NCBI GenBank assembly: GCA_011524395.1
Contig: WTKN01000259.1
Coordinates: forward strand, 1-35,815
Length of the DNA stretch: 35,815 bases
Reading direction: 5' to 3'
Source: Moorena sp. SS36440bin_2
Lineage (GTDB): Bacteria; Cyanobacteriota; Cyanobacteriia; Cyanobacteriales; Coleofasciculaceae
This document shows, piece by piece, positions 1-7,419 of this stretch (position 1 is the stretch's first letter; each line of letters begins with the position of its first letter). The translations under genes were made by a program, and so were the position numbers. The notes below the pieces were generated by a model. The model did no database searches. It saw only the letters and a list, made by a program, of their open reading frames with translations, and was not told the DNA's origin.

Positions 1-103
1 ACACTTTCAATAATATCATGATTTTGGTATTTTTGCAAAACTGAGATGCACCCATGGGGAACTGGCAGAAGCAGAATTACAGTGGTATATTGACGAGCAG
101 GAA

Positions 104-424
104 ATGATGCTAGTCGAATCTGAAGAAAACAAAGAATACATTGAGGCGCTCCGCCAATTCGATTGGAAAAATGCTAACCTAGAGGAGCTATTGAGTAGTC
201 TCAAGTATGACTTTCCTCTTAATTTTCGCCGAACCATGTTGTACCAAGCGATCAAGATGTGTCGAGCCGATGGTAATTACCATGACAAAGAAAAAGCATC
301 TGTGGCTAAAGCGGCGGAAATTTTAGGCATTGAAAAAAGCATGGCGGTTAGCCTGGAGTCTCTGGCAGAAATGGAAGATTCAGCAGATCGATTGCGCCTT
401 TCCTTATTTGAAACCGACGTTTAA
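104..424 (+). CDS. TerB-like small protein, 5' end probably truncated
   Basis: Encodes 106 residues from the first ATG. The second half (YQAIKMCRADGNYHDKEK, then KAAEILGI) resembles the TerB-type helical fold, in which an acidic ADG-x-DKE loop precedes a helix ending LGI; the family role is poorly defined. The frame is open upstream to a TAA at 11-13, and the translation from about 59 (GELAEAELQWYIDEQE) looks like real protein, yet no ATG, GTG or TTG lies in that stretch. The conserved-looking sequence begins just after TGAGATGCACCC (43-54), a 12-mer that recurs at 5902-5913. The original N-terminus may therefore have been replaced by repeat DNA, leaving internal ATG codons at 104 and 107. 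Whether it is expressed is unclear. TerB-like is a fold-level guess. Confidence 0.55.
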   Translation: MMLVESEENKEYIEALRQFDWKNANLEELLSSLKYDFPLNFRRTMLYQAIKMCRADGNYHDKEKASVAKAAEILGIEKSMAVSLESLAEMEDSADRLRLSLFETDV

Positions 425-491
425 TTCCGCTGTAAGAATTCAGCCGTAAACTATCAGCCGTCAGCTGTCAGCTGACGGCCAAAAACATCTA

Positions 492-596
492 ATACCAAAT
501 CTGGTTATAATAGAGTAATTAAACAAATATTCAAATCCTCTCTAGGCAAGGACTTTGACTGTTTTGAATAAAGTCTCAGTAAAGCGGATTTGGTAT
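492..596. repeat. MITE-like element with 10-bp terminal inverted repeats
   Basis: ATACCAAATC at 492-501 is matched by the perfect inverse GATTTGGTAT at 587-596, enclosing a 105-bp non-coding segment. The right end stops 6 bp before the ATG of the cyclodipeptide synthase gene, so that gene's leader, promoter and ribosome-binding region are now repeat-derived. No transposase is encoded. Terminal repeats of the ATACCAAATC kind are common in cyanobacterial small mobile repeats; assignment to a named family is not possible here. Confidence 0.6.
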
Positions 597-602
597 AACA
601 GA

Positions 603-1475
603 ATGAGTAGCCATAGGGACGAAGAAACGATCATTGAAAATTTTGACTGGAATCAGCTTTCCCTGGAACAATTAAAGCTCCTTCAGTCTAAAATAAGCCA
701 AGCAATCAATCTTAAGAAACGCAACTTAAAGTTGACCGAATCTACTGCCAATATCACCAAAGTTTATGGGTATAAAGCAACCTTAGCTAAGGTCTCTCCC
801 GCTCACATACGTAGCTCCCTGTCTGAGTATCAAAAGTGTGTTTTTATCATCAGTCTGGGAAGCAAAAACTTCGTTGATAGTAAGCGAATCAAAGCCTCGA
901 TTAAATGGATTAGCGAAAACTTTAAGGCTTGCCTAGTATTAGTTGGCGACAGTGTATATCGACTGACAATCGAGCTTAGACAGAGAGTTAAAGGGGATCA
1001 AGCTTGGCTGGAGGCAATGCGCACTGGAGAGACCTTTATTAATGAAAACCGTTTCTTGTTCCAGCAATACTCTGGAACTTGTCAATTCCAGTTCCAGATG
1101 GCTTCCCAAATAGAGAAGCAATTAGAATTTGAGATCTATTACAAAGACGTTCAGAGTCTTTATCAAAAGGATGAATCTTTTCAAAAGATGGTCAACTCCT
1201 TTGCCCAGACCTATCTTAATCGGGGGGAACAGCCAGAAGAAGAGGAAGTAGAGCAACTTCTCCAAAGGCAAAAGCACCTGGCGATCACCTACCTGCTGGA
1301 AGAGTCAGCTTTGTTTACCTGCCTTGCTAAAGAAGGATGGCTAGTTTTTGTTTATCCTGGGTCAATTAAAACTTTTGAAGAAATTGCGGAAGGGTTACAT
1401 CCAGAGGTTCCTTTACCTCTTCAGCAAATGATCTGGGTCAGCCTACGTCTTAAAAGGAAGGCTACTGCTGGATAA
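603..1475 (+). CDS. tRNA-dependent cyclodipeptide synthase (CDPS), XYP type
   Basis: Predicted to join two aminoacyl groups taken from aminoacyl-tRNAs into a cyclodipeptide (diketopiperazine). The 290-residue product carries the CDPS signature set. FIISLGSKNF (81-90) aligns with the loop holding the catalytic serine, here S84 (AlbC S37). VGDSVYRLTIELRQR follows at 114-128. AITYLLEESALF (227-238) supplies Y230 and E234 (AlbC Y178 and E182). FVYPGS (249-254) supplies Y251-P252. Non-Asn at the AlbC N40 position (S87) with Tyr-Pro marks the XYP subfamily. Residues 1-45 are an extra, probably helical, N-terminus. The ATG at 603 is chosen because upstream in-frame codons, from a TTG at 555, lie in the MITE-like repeat; that TTG has a purine-rich stretch before it and cannot be excluded. 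No tailoring oxidase, P450 or methyltransferase lies next to it. Substrate amino acids cannot be read from the sequence. Confidence 0.85.
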   Translation: MSSHRDEETIIENFDWNQLSLEQLKLLQSKISQAINLKKRNLKLTESTANITKVYGYKATLAKVSPAHIRSSLSEYQKCVFIISLGSKNFVDSKRIKASIKWISENFKACLVLVGDSVYRLTIELRQRVKGDQAWLEAMRTGETFINENRFLFQQYSGTCQFQFQMASQIEKQLEFEIYYKDVQSLYQKDESFQKMVNSFAQTYLNRGEQPEEEEVEQLLQRQKHLAITYLLEESALFTCLAKEGWLVFVYPGSIKTFEEIAEGLHPEVPLPLQQMIWVSLRLKRKATAG

Positions 1476-1704
1476 AGCATCTAACGGCTTTGAGGTCGGA
1501 GAATAACTTTTTTAAATGAGGGTTTGGCAACAGACATGAAATTACCTCAATTTTTCCGACTATTTTCATTTTAGCAACTGCCCCTAAGCATTTAGCCATC
1601 AGCTGTCAGTTGCGTAGGGTGTGTTAGGGACGGGCTCCTCTTGATTTTACGCCTCTTGACATCGGTTGAGACAGCCCGGCCCCTAACGCACCACCGGGTC
1701 AAAC

Positions 1705-1740
1705 TCCCGATTCCCGATTCCCGACTCCCTACTCCCTACT
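1705..1740. repeat. heptamer tandem repeat (TCCCGAT/TCCCTAC)
   Basis: Five consecutive 7-bp units of the form TCCCGAT, TCCCGAC or TCCCTAC lie in the 313-bp gap between the CDPS and NACHT genes. The rest of that gap (1476-1788) shows no coding pattern. Similar heptamers sit behind several other genes here and match the short tandemly repeated repetitive sequences known from filamentous cyanobacteria. Confidence 0.7.
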
Positions 1741-1788
1741 TCCTTTTCTCTATAATGAGAAATAAATCAAAAAACAACTACCAATATC

Positions 1789-2304
1789 ATGCTGGATTGG
1801 TTAGCAGTTTGGGGAATTTCTAGTGCCGGTGGCTATCTCGTTAAAGAAGTGATCGGTCCCTTGGCAAAAGACGCTCTAGAAGACTACACCAAAGACTTTT
1901 TCAAAGAGTCTATCAAAGAGTATACTGGACTATCTGATCAAACTACCCAGAAAAAACTATTCGGTAAAGCCTTAAAAGAATTTGTAGCCTTAGTTGAAAA
2001 GGAATTGGAAGATGCTGACCTATCCAAGCAAGAATTAAAACAGTATACTAAACCCCTCAAGCAGTATATTAAAAACCAATCCATTAAAGCTATCCTAGGA
2101 AGTGCGTTTAAGTATGGCTGTGAACAAATAGATACTGAGACATTAGCCAAGACTTGGATTGAGCTTAAGTTATTACCATTACCGGAAGAATTTCGTTGGA
2201 AGTATATTGCTAGACAGTATCTCAAGCAAGTACACACTATCATCCGGGAATCCGATCAGTTACGGCCTATCCGAGATTCCCAAACCTTGGATGCGATCGC
2301 GTAG
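1789..2304 (+). CDS. N-terminal part of interrupted NACHT/HEAT STAND protein
   Basis: 171 residues ending DSQTLDAIA and then a stop. It begins MLDWLAVWGISSAGGYLVKE, a hydrophobic and glycine-rich opening, followed by a mainly helical, lysine- and glutamate-rich segment. It has no enzyme motif. It is the amino-terminal part of the NTPase encoded just downstream: deleting 2301-2326 fuses the two frames as ...TLDAIA-KNTNATAGIIPDF... with no other change, giving one protein of about 934 residues. Such N-terminal regions in bacterial NACHT proteins act as effector or recognition domains, but this one is not recognised. As the sequence stands, translation stops inside the inserted repeat, so only a truncated product is expected unless the ribosome shifts frame. 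Confidence 0.7.
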   Translation: MLDWLAVWGISSAGGYLVKEVIGPLAKDALEDYTKDFFKESIKEYTGLSDQTTQKKLFGKALKEFVALVEKELEDADLSKQELKQYTKPLKQYIKNQSIKAILGSAFKYGCEQIDTETLAKTWIELKLLPLPEEFRWKYIARQYLKQVHTIIRESDQLRPIRDSQTLDAIA

Positions 2305-2326
2305 CGTAGCCCTTCGGGCTAATCGC
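2301..2326. repeat. 26-bp palindromic insertion splitting the NACHT gene
   Basis: The insert is 21 bp (2301-2321) plus a second copy of ATCGC (2322-2326); the first ATCGC is at 2296-2300. Its core TAGCCC-TTC-GGGCTA is a perfect 6-bp hairpin. It contains stops in both relevant frames (TAG at 2302 and 2307). The reverse complement starts GCGATTAGCC and ends with ACGCTAC, the same modules as the dispersed repeat at 16950-16969, so it belongs to the GGCCACGCTACGCG repeat group. Its length, 26 bp, is exactly the shift between the two open frames. Confidence 0.8.
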
Positions 2327-2417
2327 AAAAAACACTAACGCTACAGCAGGCATTATCCCAGACTTTGACTTAAGCACCTATCAAGAAGGACTTTTAGAGC
2401 GCTACGGTAATCTCGGC

Positions 2418-4619
2418 TTGGATAGTTTAGATACCAGTGGCTATGCCTATAATGAACTAAAACTCTGGAGGATATTTATCCCCCAAAATGTGCGAGAGGT
2501 TCATGACCTGATGCCGTCAGCTCTTCATGAACTTCCTAAAGATTATTATAAACAACTGGGAGACAGTGATCAACTAGACATAGCAATTGAGCTAGAGGAG
2601 TTGAAGCGAGCTAAAGACGCTTATCATCAACAGCCGGTTAAATCCGTATTGGATGTTATTAATGACTCTCAAAGTTATCCCTATTTGGTGGTTTTAGGAG
2701 ACCCAGGCTCTGGTAAATCTACTTTGCTGCAATATTTAGCATTAAATTGGGCAAGAACAGATCTAACTACTGCCCTTTCTCTACCAATTCCGTTACTGAT
2801 TGAATTACGCACCTATATCCGCAATAGCGATAGTGGACAGTGTAATAACTTCTTGGAATTCTGCCATCAAAGCAGTGGAGCGATATGTCATCTTAATCAA
2901 CATGAACTGCATCACCAGTTAAAGGCTGGTAACGTATTAGTGATGTTGGATGGCTTGGATGAAGTCTTTGAGCCAGGGAAACGAGACGATGTGATTACCG
3001 ATATTCATCGCTTTACCAATACCTATCCTAAGGTACGAGTAATTGTTACATCTCGCGTCATTGGTTATAAACCCCAACGGTTCCGAAATGCTGAATTTCG
3101 TCATGTGATGCTCCAAGACTTGGAGTCAGAACAAATTCAAACCTTTATCGAGCACTGGCACGAGTTAACCTTTACTAATCAAGCCGATAAAGATAGGAAA
3201 CGGGAGCGCTTACAAAAAGCCATTGAGACATCCTCCCCGATTCGACAACTGGCGGTAAATCCCCTACTACTAACCATGATGGCAATCCTGAACCGCAATC
3301 AAGAATTGCCTCGTGACCGTTCTGAACTCTATAACCAAGCGTCTCGGTTACTGCTCCATCAATGGGATGTGGAACGAGCATTACTAGAAGATAATCGTGT
3401 TGATCCCAAGACTATTGATTATAAAGATAAGCAACAGATGCTCGGTAAAGTGGCATATTTCATGCAGGGAAATCAAGCAGGGTTAGCGGGAAATATGATT
3501 AGTGGAGAGGATTTAGAAACGATTATCAAAGAGGAGCTGAAATTACGAGACGTTACTAATCCCAGAGCCGTTGCTAAGGTAATGATTAATCAGTTGCGCA
3601 CCCGCAATTTTATATTGTGTTTCATGGGAGCCGATTACTACGCTTTTGTGCATCGGACATTTTTGGAATATTTCTGTGCTTGGGAATTTGTCAGGAAATT
3701 TGAGAAAAAACAGGAGATTTCCCTAGAACAGTTAAAAACTGAAGTCTTTGGTCAGCACTGGCGAGATGAATCTTGGCATGAAGTGCTCAGGTTGATTGTG
3801 GGTATGATTGATTCCAACAAAGCTGGAGAGATTATTGAGTATTTGATGGCACAAGATGGAGAAGAGGATAGGTTTTGGAATTTATTTCTGGCAGGGGATT
3901 GTTTGTCTGAGGTTAGGAATCGGTATGAGATTAAATCAACGGATTATCAATTACTGAATCGCTTCAAAGACTTAATTCATTATGATCTAAATTATGATTA
4001 TGACCCATATGGATATCAGGCCAATTTAGTCCGTGATCTTCATACTCAAGCTGTTGTAGCAGTAGCCACCCATTGGCAAGACCATCCAGATACCTTACCC
4101 CTACTTCAAAAATGGGCTCGCTCTGATACTGATTTGTTCGTGCGAGGTACAGCAATTGAACAGTTAGCTCAAGTTTACAAAGACTACCCAGATACCTTAG
4201 CCATACTTCAACAATCGGCTCGCTCTGATACTGATTGGGAGGTGCGAATTACAGCAATTCAACAGTTAGCTCAAGGTTACAAAGACCACCCAGATACTTT
4301 ACCTCTACTTCAACAATCCGCTCGCTCTGATACTGATTGGGAGGTGCGAGCTACAGCAATTCAACAGTTAGCTCAAGGTTGGCAAGGTCAGCCTTGGTTG
4401 TTTGAATTTTTATGGGATTGCACTCTCCATGACCCCTTTGAGCGTGATCAAGACGAGGATTACGACAATGTCAATCCTCGACAAGTAGCCCTTCAGGCCA
4501 TCCTGAAATATTATCCTAACCATTCCCAAACCCGATCCTTATTGCAGGATAGAGCAGAGCATGACCCCGAGCCTAAACTGCGGGTGTTTGCTCAGACGCA
4601 ATTATTCAAATTACCGTAG
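2418..4619 (+). CDS. NACHT-domain NTPase with C-terminal HEAT-like repeats (interrupted gene)
   Basis: STAND-class (NLR-like) ATPase. The Walker A motif is GDPGSGKST (about residues 95-103) and the Walker B motif LDGLDEV (about 177-183), followed by a sensor strand VRVIVTSR and a winged-helix/arm region (SPIRQLAVNPLLLTMMAIL). The last 190 residues hold at least three 34-residue HEAT-like repeats (consensus DHPDTLPLLQQSARSDTD then WEVRATAIQQLAQGYK). In bacteria such NACHT proteins are often antiphage sensors, and C-terminal repeats usually recognise the trigger; that role is inferred. The coding frame is really open from about 2310 and continues the 1789-2304 gene; the listed start is an internal TTG with no clear ribosome-binding site, so this half may not be made independently. 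The gene is best regarded as split or a recent pseudogene. Confidence 0.8.
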   Translation: MDSLDTSGYAYNELKLWRIFIPQNVREVHDLMPSALHELPKDYYKQLGDSDQLDIAIELEELKRAKDAYHQQPVKSVLDVINDSQSYPYLVVLGDPGSGKSTLLQYLALNWARTDLTTALSLPIPLLIELRTYIRNSDSGQCNNFLEFCHQSSGAICHLNQHELHHQLKAGNVLVMLDGLDEVFEPGKRDDVITDIHRFTNTYPKVRVIVTSRVIGYKPQRFRNAEFRHVMLQDLESEQIQTFIEHWHELTFTNQADKDRKRERLQKAIETSSPIRQLAVNPLLLTMMAILNRNQELPRDRSELYNQASRLLLHQWDVERALLEDNRVDPKTIDYKDKQQMLGKVAYFMQGNQAGLAGNMISGEDLETIIKEELKLRDVTNPRAVAKVMINQLRTRNFILCFMGADYYAFVHRTFLEYFCAWEFVRKFEKKQEISLEQLKTEVFGQHWRDESWHEVLRLIVGMIDSNKAGEIIEYLMAQDGEEDRFWNLFLAGDCLSEVRNRYEIKSTDYQLLNRFKDLIHYDLNYDYDPYGYQANLVRDLHTQAVVAVATHWQDHPDTLPLLQKWARSDTDLFVRGTAIEQLAQVYKDYPDTLAILQQSARSDTDWEVRITAIQQLAQGYKDHPDTLPLLQQSARSDTDWEVRATAIQQLAQGWQGQPWLFEFLWDCTLHDPFERDQDEDYDNVNPRQVALQAILKYYPNHSQTRSLLQDRAEHDPEPKLRVFAQTQLFKLP
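4080..4385 (+). repeat. three 102-bp tandem units encoding HEAT-like repeats
   Basis: Units begin at 4080, 4182 and 4284, each starting GACYAYCCAGATAC, with exactly 102 bp spacing (34 codons). The second and third units are nearly identical at the DNA level (for example CGCTCTGATACTGATTGGGA in both), which implies recent duplication or gene conversion in the repeat array of the NACHT protein. The first unit is more diverged (TTGTTCGTGCGAGG in place of TGGGAGGTGCGA). Confidence 0.85.
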
Positions 4620-4788
4620 TTCTGATAGTAATCAAGTATACAGGATTTTTTACTTGTTCCCTATTCCCTAACATTCTCAACTGATTTAGCTCACCCAATT
4701 GATAACTGCAATCTATTATCAATAAGTTCTTAAAAAGCCTTGATAATTATTATGAAATATAGTAAATTGCTTAACAGCCAGTAAAGCA

Positions 4789-4812
4789 CTCCCAAAGTCT
4801 AAAACCTTGGGA
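4789..4812. terminator. possible terminator hairpin
   Basis: CTCCCAA (4789-4795) pairs with TTGGGAG (4806-4812) around an 11-nt loop, followed by AGTCATTTTAGG. It lies 170 bp downstream of the NACHT gene. The T-run is short and interrupted, so termination activity is uncertain. Confidence 0.35.
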
Positions 4813-4901
4813 GAGTCATTTTAGGTTACATTAAACCAATTCTAGCATCCCTGTTTGAATTGTAAAAATCCAACCATGGGAATAGATTTGAATGTAGGAT
4901 G

Positions 4902-5070
4902 TAGAATTTAAAATGAAGAATGAAGAATGTAGAATTCTGCATTCTTCACTCTTACAGAAAACCTTGGCCAAAGGCCACGCTACGCGAACGGCCACGCTAC
5001 GCGTTCAACCTTTTTTAATTAAGAATGTATAATCGGGAATTCTTTATTCTTCATTCTAAATTCTAAATTC
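4902..5070. repeat. imperfect inverted repeat with GGCCACGCTACGCG core
   Basis: The left arm (TAGAATTTAAAATGAAGAAT from 4902) is roughly complementary to the right arm (ATTCTTTATTCTTCATTC from 5039). Between them lie two direct copies of GGCCACGCTACGCG (about 4974-5003) preceded by CCTTGGCCAAAGGCC. It looks like a nested dispersed repeat and is not coding. Confidence 0.6.
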
Positions 5071-5362
5071 CCAATTCTCCCTTCGATAACAATCGCTGCC
5101 TCCCCAAGACCGCGCTACCTCGCTGCATCGCTTTTTTTGCATGATAGAGTTACCTCCATTTAACTTGGGGGAAAAGCCGCCCTTGCAGGTTTGTGGCCGG
5201 AAATCGCGGTTTTCTTCAATTATTATAATATAACGATTGACTATTATTATTGTCAACAATAAAACAAAAAAAAATTAAAAAAATAATGTAATAAATAGTT
5301 ACATTTTAAGGATTACAATGGTAATTTGTTTAGCTAATAACTTAAATTTATATATAAAAGGA

Positions 5363-5540
5363 AACAGGGAACAGCGGATCTGGGAATAGGGAACAGGGAA
5401 TAGGGAATAGGGAATAGGGAGTAGGGAGTAGCGATGCAGCGCGGTCTTGGGAAGGCAGCGCGGTCTTGGGGGTCTCCCCCATGAGCGACTGCCGTGGTTT
5501 CCCCCATGAGCGACTGCATCAAGACGGGAGTAGGGAGTAG
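5363..5540. repeat. GGGAATA heptamers plus GCGGTCTTGGG / ATGAGCGACTGC modules
   Basis: GGGAATA, GGGAACA and GGGAGTA heptamers run to about 5430. Two copies of GCAGCGCGGTCTTGGG and two copies of CCCCCATGAGCGACTGC follow, then more GGGAGTA units. The modules recur elsewhere: CCCCAAGACCGC near 5102 and 20129, and ATGAGCGACTGCAT at 19477. Confidence 0.75.
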
Positions 5541-5750
5541 AGAAAAAAATTATCACAATTCATTGATGATTGCTGTATTAACTGTGTATCAGTTTATCAA
5601 CTTATCTCATCTTAGGATAATTGTAAGCAGTTAGCTGACAGCTTAAAATAAACTTCTTTGGCCTATGGCCACGCTACGGGAACAGGAGAATTTAATATTG
5701 ATAGAGAAGCATGAGAATTGAAAGTCTGAGTAAAAGCCCATTGCGCATAA

Positions 5751-5794
5751 GCTGAATGCTGAATGCTGAATGCTGAATGCTGAATGCTGAATGC
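5751..5794. repeat. GCTGAAT heptamer array
   Basis: Six consecutive GCTGAAT units lie about 130 bp past the 3' end of the reverse-strand thermonuclease gene. An octamer array of CTCCCCAT/CTCCCTAT, seven units, follows at about 5822-5877. Confidence 0.8.
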
Positions 5795-5923
5795 TTACGG
5801 ATAATTACCCATAATAAAAATCTCCCTATCTCCCCATCTCCCCATCTCCCCATCTCCCTATCTCCCCATCTCCCCAAACTTCCCTTATTTTTTACAACTA
5901 TGAGATGCACCCAATTGATAGTA

Positions 5924-6640
5924 TTACTTGAGGGTCTCCTTAAAGGTATCCTCAAACTGATCGTTAGTCATTTTGCCAGCTTCTAGGTCTTCACAGAGGG
6001 TTTGAATTTTTTCTGTAAGCTGCTGATATGCATCTGGGTCTCCAAGCAAGGCTTTTTGCTTTTTCTTAAGGGGACGAAACAGCCAAGGCTGGATAAAACC
6101 TGACTTCGGTTCTTGCCATAACCCTTTGCCTTGGCGTTCCGCATCTGCCTCTGCCAACAGAAGAGAGATAGCCATCTCGCGAGGGCACTTACTAAAATAA
6201 TCGTAATAAATCAGTGATAATCCTTCTTTTACTAAACTATGCTGAAGAAAGGTGCCATCCAATAAGTAAACTTCGCCAATTCTACGATTGTAGCGAGTGT
6301 CGATGTCAGTAATTCTCAATTTAACTTTATCACCGTTTTCTTCTACCAAATTTTTGACCCACTCTTTCCCTTCATTGCCCCACTTAAATTGACTTTGATA
6401 GAGGGCATTGTCCTGATTTTTATCCTCAAGTTTTTTGTAACCCCACCCCTTAGGCGTTTCTGGTGCATCAATGTAAACGAAGCGCACTGTAATCTCTTCT
6501 CCGGAGCCATCAATCACATCAATGGTGTCAGCATCGGAAACTTTCTTAACAGCGTAGGTTTCTAAGGACTCAAAGTATGGCGGTACTTGAGGAGCAACTG
6601 ACCCTACTTTACTTAAAATTTCAGTAATCAAGTCTGTCAT
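5924..6640 (-). CDS. thermonuclease (staphylococcal nuclease-like)
   Basis: SNase-like nuclease of 238 residues, expected to hydrolyse DNA and RNA phosphodiester bonds in a calcium-dependent way. The staphylococcal catalytic set is present: D38 in VSDADTIDV (D21), R53 and D58-x-x-E61 in VRFVYIDAPETPK (R35, D40, E43) and R119 in YNRRIGEVYL (R87). There is no signal peptide; the N-terminus (MTDLITEILSKVGSVAPQVP) is soluble, so a cytoplasmic location is likelier than secretion. The C-terminus (LTEKIQTLCEDLEAG through the end) resembles a short helical SHOCT-like tail, which is a guess. TAGGA eight bases before the ATG supports the start. It is monocistronic, and its stop lies beside repeat DNA (TGAGATGCACCC at 5902-5913). 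Confidence 0.88.
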   Translation of the reverse strand: MTDLITEILSKVGSVAPQVPPYFESLETYAVKKVSDADTIDVIDGSGEEITVRFVYIDAPETPKGWGYKKLEDKNQDNALYQSQFKWGNEGKEWVKNLVEENGDKVKLRITDIDTRYNRRIGEVYLLDGTFLQHSLVKEGLSLIYYDYFSKCPREMAISLLLAEADAERQGKGLWQEPKSGFIQPWLFRPLKKKQKALLGDPDAYQQLTEKIQTLCEDLEAGKMTNDQFEDTFKETLK

Positions 6641-7419
6641 GGCCTAAATCCTATCAGAACTCAGATAAAAGTAATCGATGAACAGGCAATCAGTGTCTCA
6701 AATCAACAGTTGATGCTATTCTAGATTTAAAACTAACCATAGCAAAACACTTACTAGCTGTCCATTCGCTTCAATCATCCCACAACAGAAGCAATGCCAG
6801 GGAAGTCACTTATTTCCGTCTCCGCTCCACCAGTAACCTTCAAGACAGGTGTTACCAGATTGATCTATAATCATAGATCGTGACAATTGTTGTTAAAAAC
6901 AAGACCAAATCGAGAAGCGTTGGTGGTGATCAGGTATTTCTTGATCTCAAAGGCAGTTGAAACCCCTTGTGTACAAGCGCGGGGTATAAAAACAAGTTAG
7001 GGGCGTGATTCCCCTTGTCTACTAAATTTGTGATGAGGAATCATAAACGTCAAAAGCTAGTTAACTAGATCAGGATTTTCTAGCAGTGTTTGGTGGTTAA
7101 AAAAACCCTAGCTGCTTCCCCCTGAGAGACTGCATCAAGGCTTAAGTATAGTCAAAGTCAGCCCTGGGAGTTTTGCTCCGGAGCCAACGGTACTATGTTT
7201 TAAATTATATGAATACTTGATATCGTAGCTTGTTTTCTTAGTGCTTTAGCCCAGGGAGAGTTCAAGTTGGCACTAGCAAGTTTTTCATCAAGGCTGTTAA
7301 CTAATTGGTGCTTCCGTTTTTTTACCATTTTATCAATGGGTGATTCTGCTGTTTATAAAACGTTTATCTATAGTTCTGTAAAGTACTCAACTGTAAGACC
7401 CACTATTCGAGGAAAAACG
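6641..7419. other. gene-free divergent spacer
   Basis: Lies between the divergent thermonuclease and deoxyhypusine-synthase-like genes, and must carry both promoters, though no convincing -35/-10 pair is evident. It contains a perfect short palindrome (6862-6879) and a degenerate copy of the CGACTGCATCAAG module (about 7117-7140, CCCCCTGAGAGACTGCATCAAG in two parts). An open frame from 7267 runs into the downstream gene but reads unlike protein before 7420. Confidence 0.5.
6862..6879. promoter_or_regulatory. perfect 7-bp palindrome, possible operator
   Basis: GATCTAT-AATC-ATAGATC is a perfect inverted repeat with a 4-bp spacer, 222 bp upstream of the thermonuclease start. Its symmetry fits a dimeric regulator site or a small hairpin. 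No regulator is encoded nearby, so the role is open. Confidence 0.25.

Larger units (their letters stand above)
4620..5923. other. 1.3-kb gene-free, repeat-packed spacer
   Basis: I see no credible gene here. Short reverse-strand frames at 5056-5259, 5299-5556 and 5692-5955 consist of repeat DNA. The spacer holds a hairpin (4789-4812), an inverted repeat around GGCCACGCTACGCG modules (4902-5070), heptamer arrays (5383-5430 and 5751-5794), CCCCCATGAGCGACTGC modules (about 5476-5520) and an octamer array (5822-5877). It separates the accessory left end from the thermonuclease gene. Confidence 0.7.

Noticed and set aside
1789-4619. Programmed frameshifting as the normal expression mode of the NACHT gene
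   Set aside because: There is no slippery heptamer at the junction, and a clean repeat insertion with a 5-bp duplication explains the break better.
5299-5556. Reverse frames over the GGGAATA array (85 and 62 codons)
   Set aside because: They translate heptamer and module repeats into Pro/Tyr/Ser-rich text in two overlapping frames; no protein character.
5751-5877. Tandem arrays considered as a CRISPR array
   Set aside because: Units are 7-8 bp without spacers, and no cas gene is present.
7267-7419. Longer start for the DHS-like gene
   Set aside because: The added 51 codons do not resemble the family, and a good ribosome-binding site precedes the ATG at 7420.
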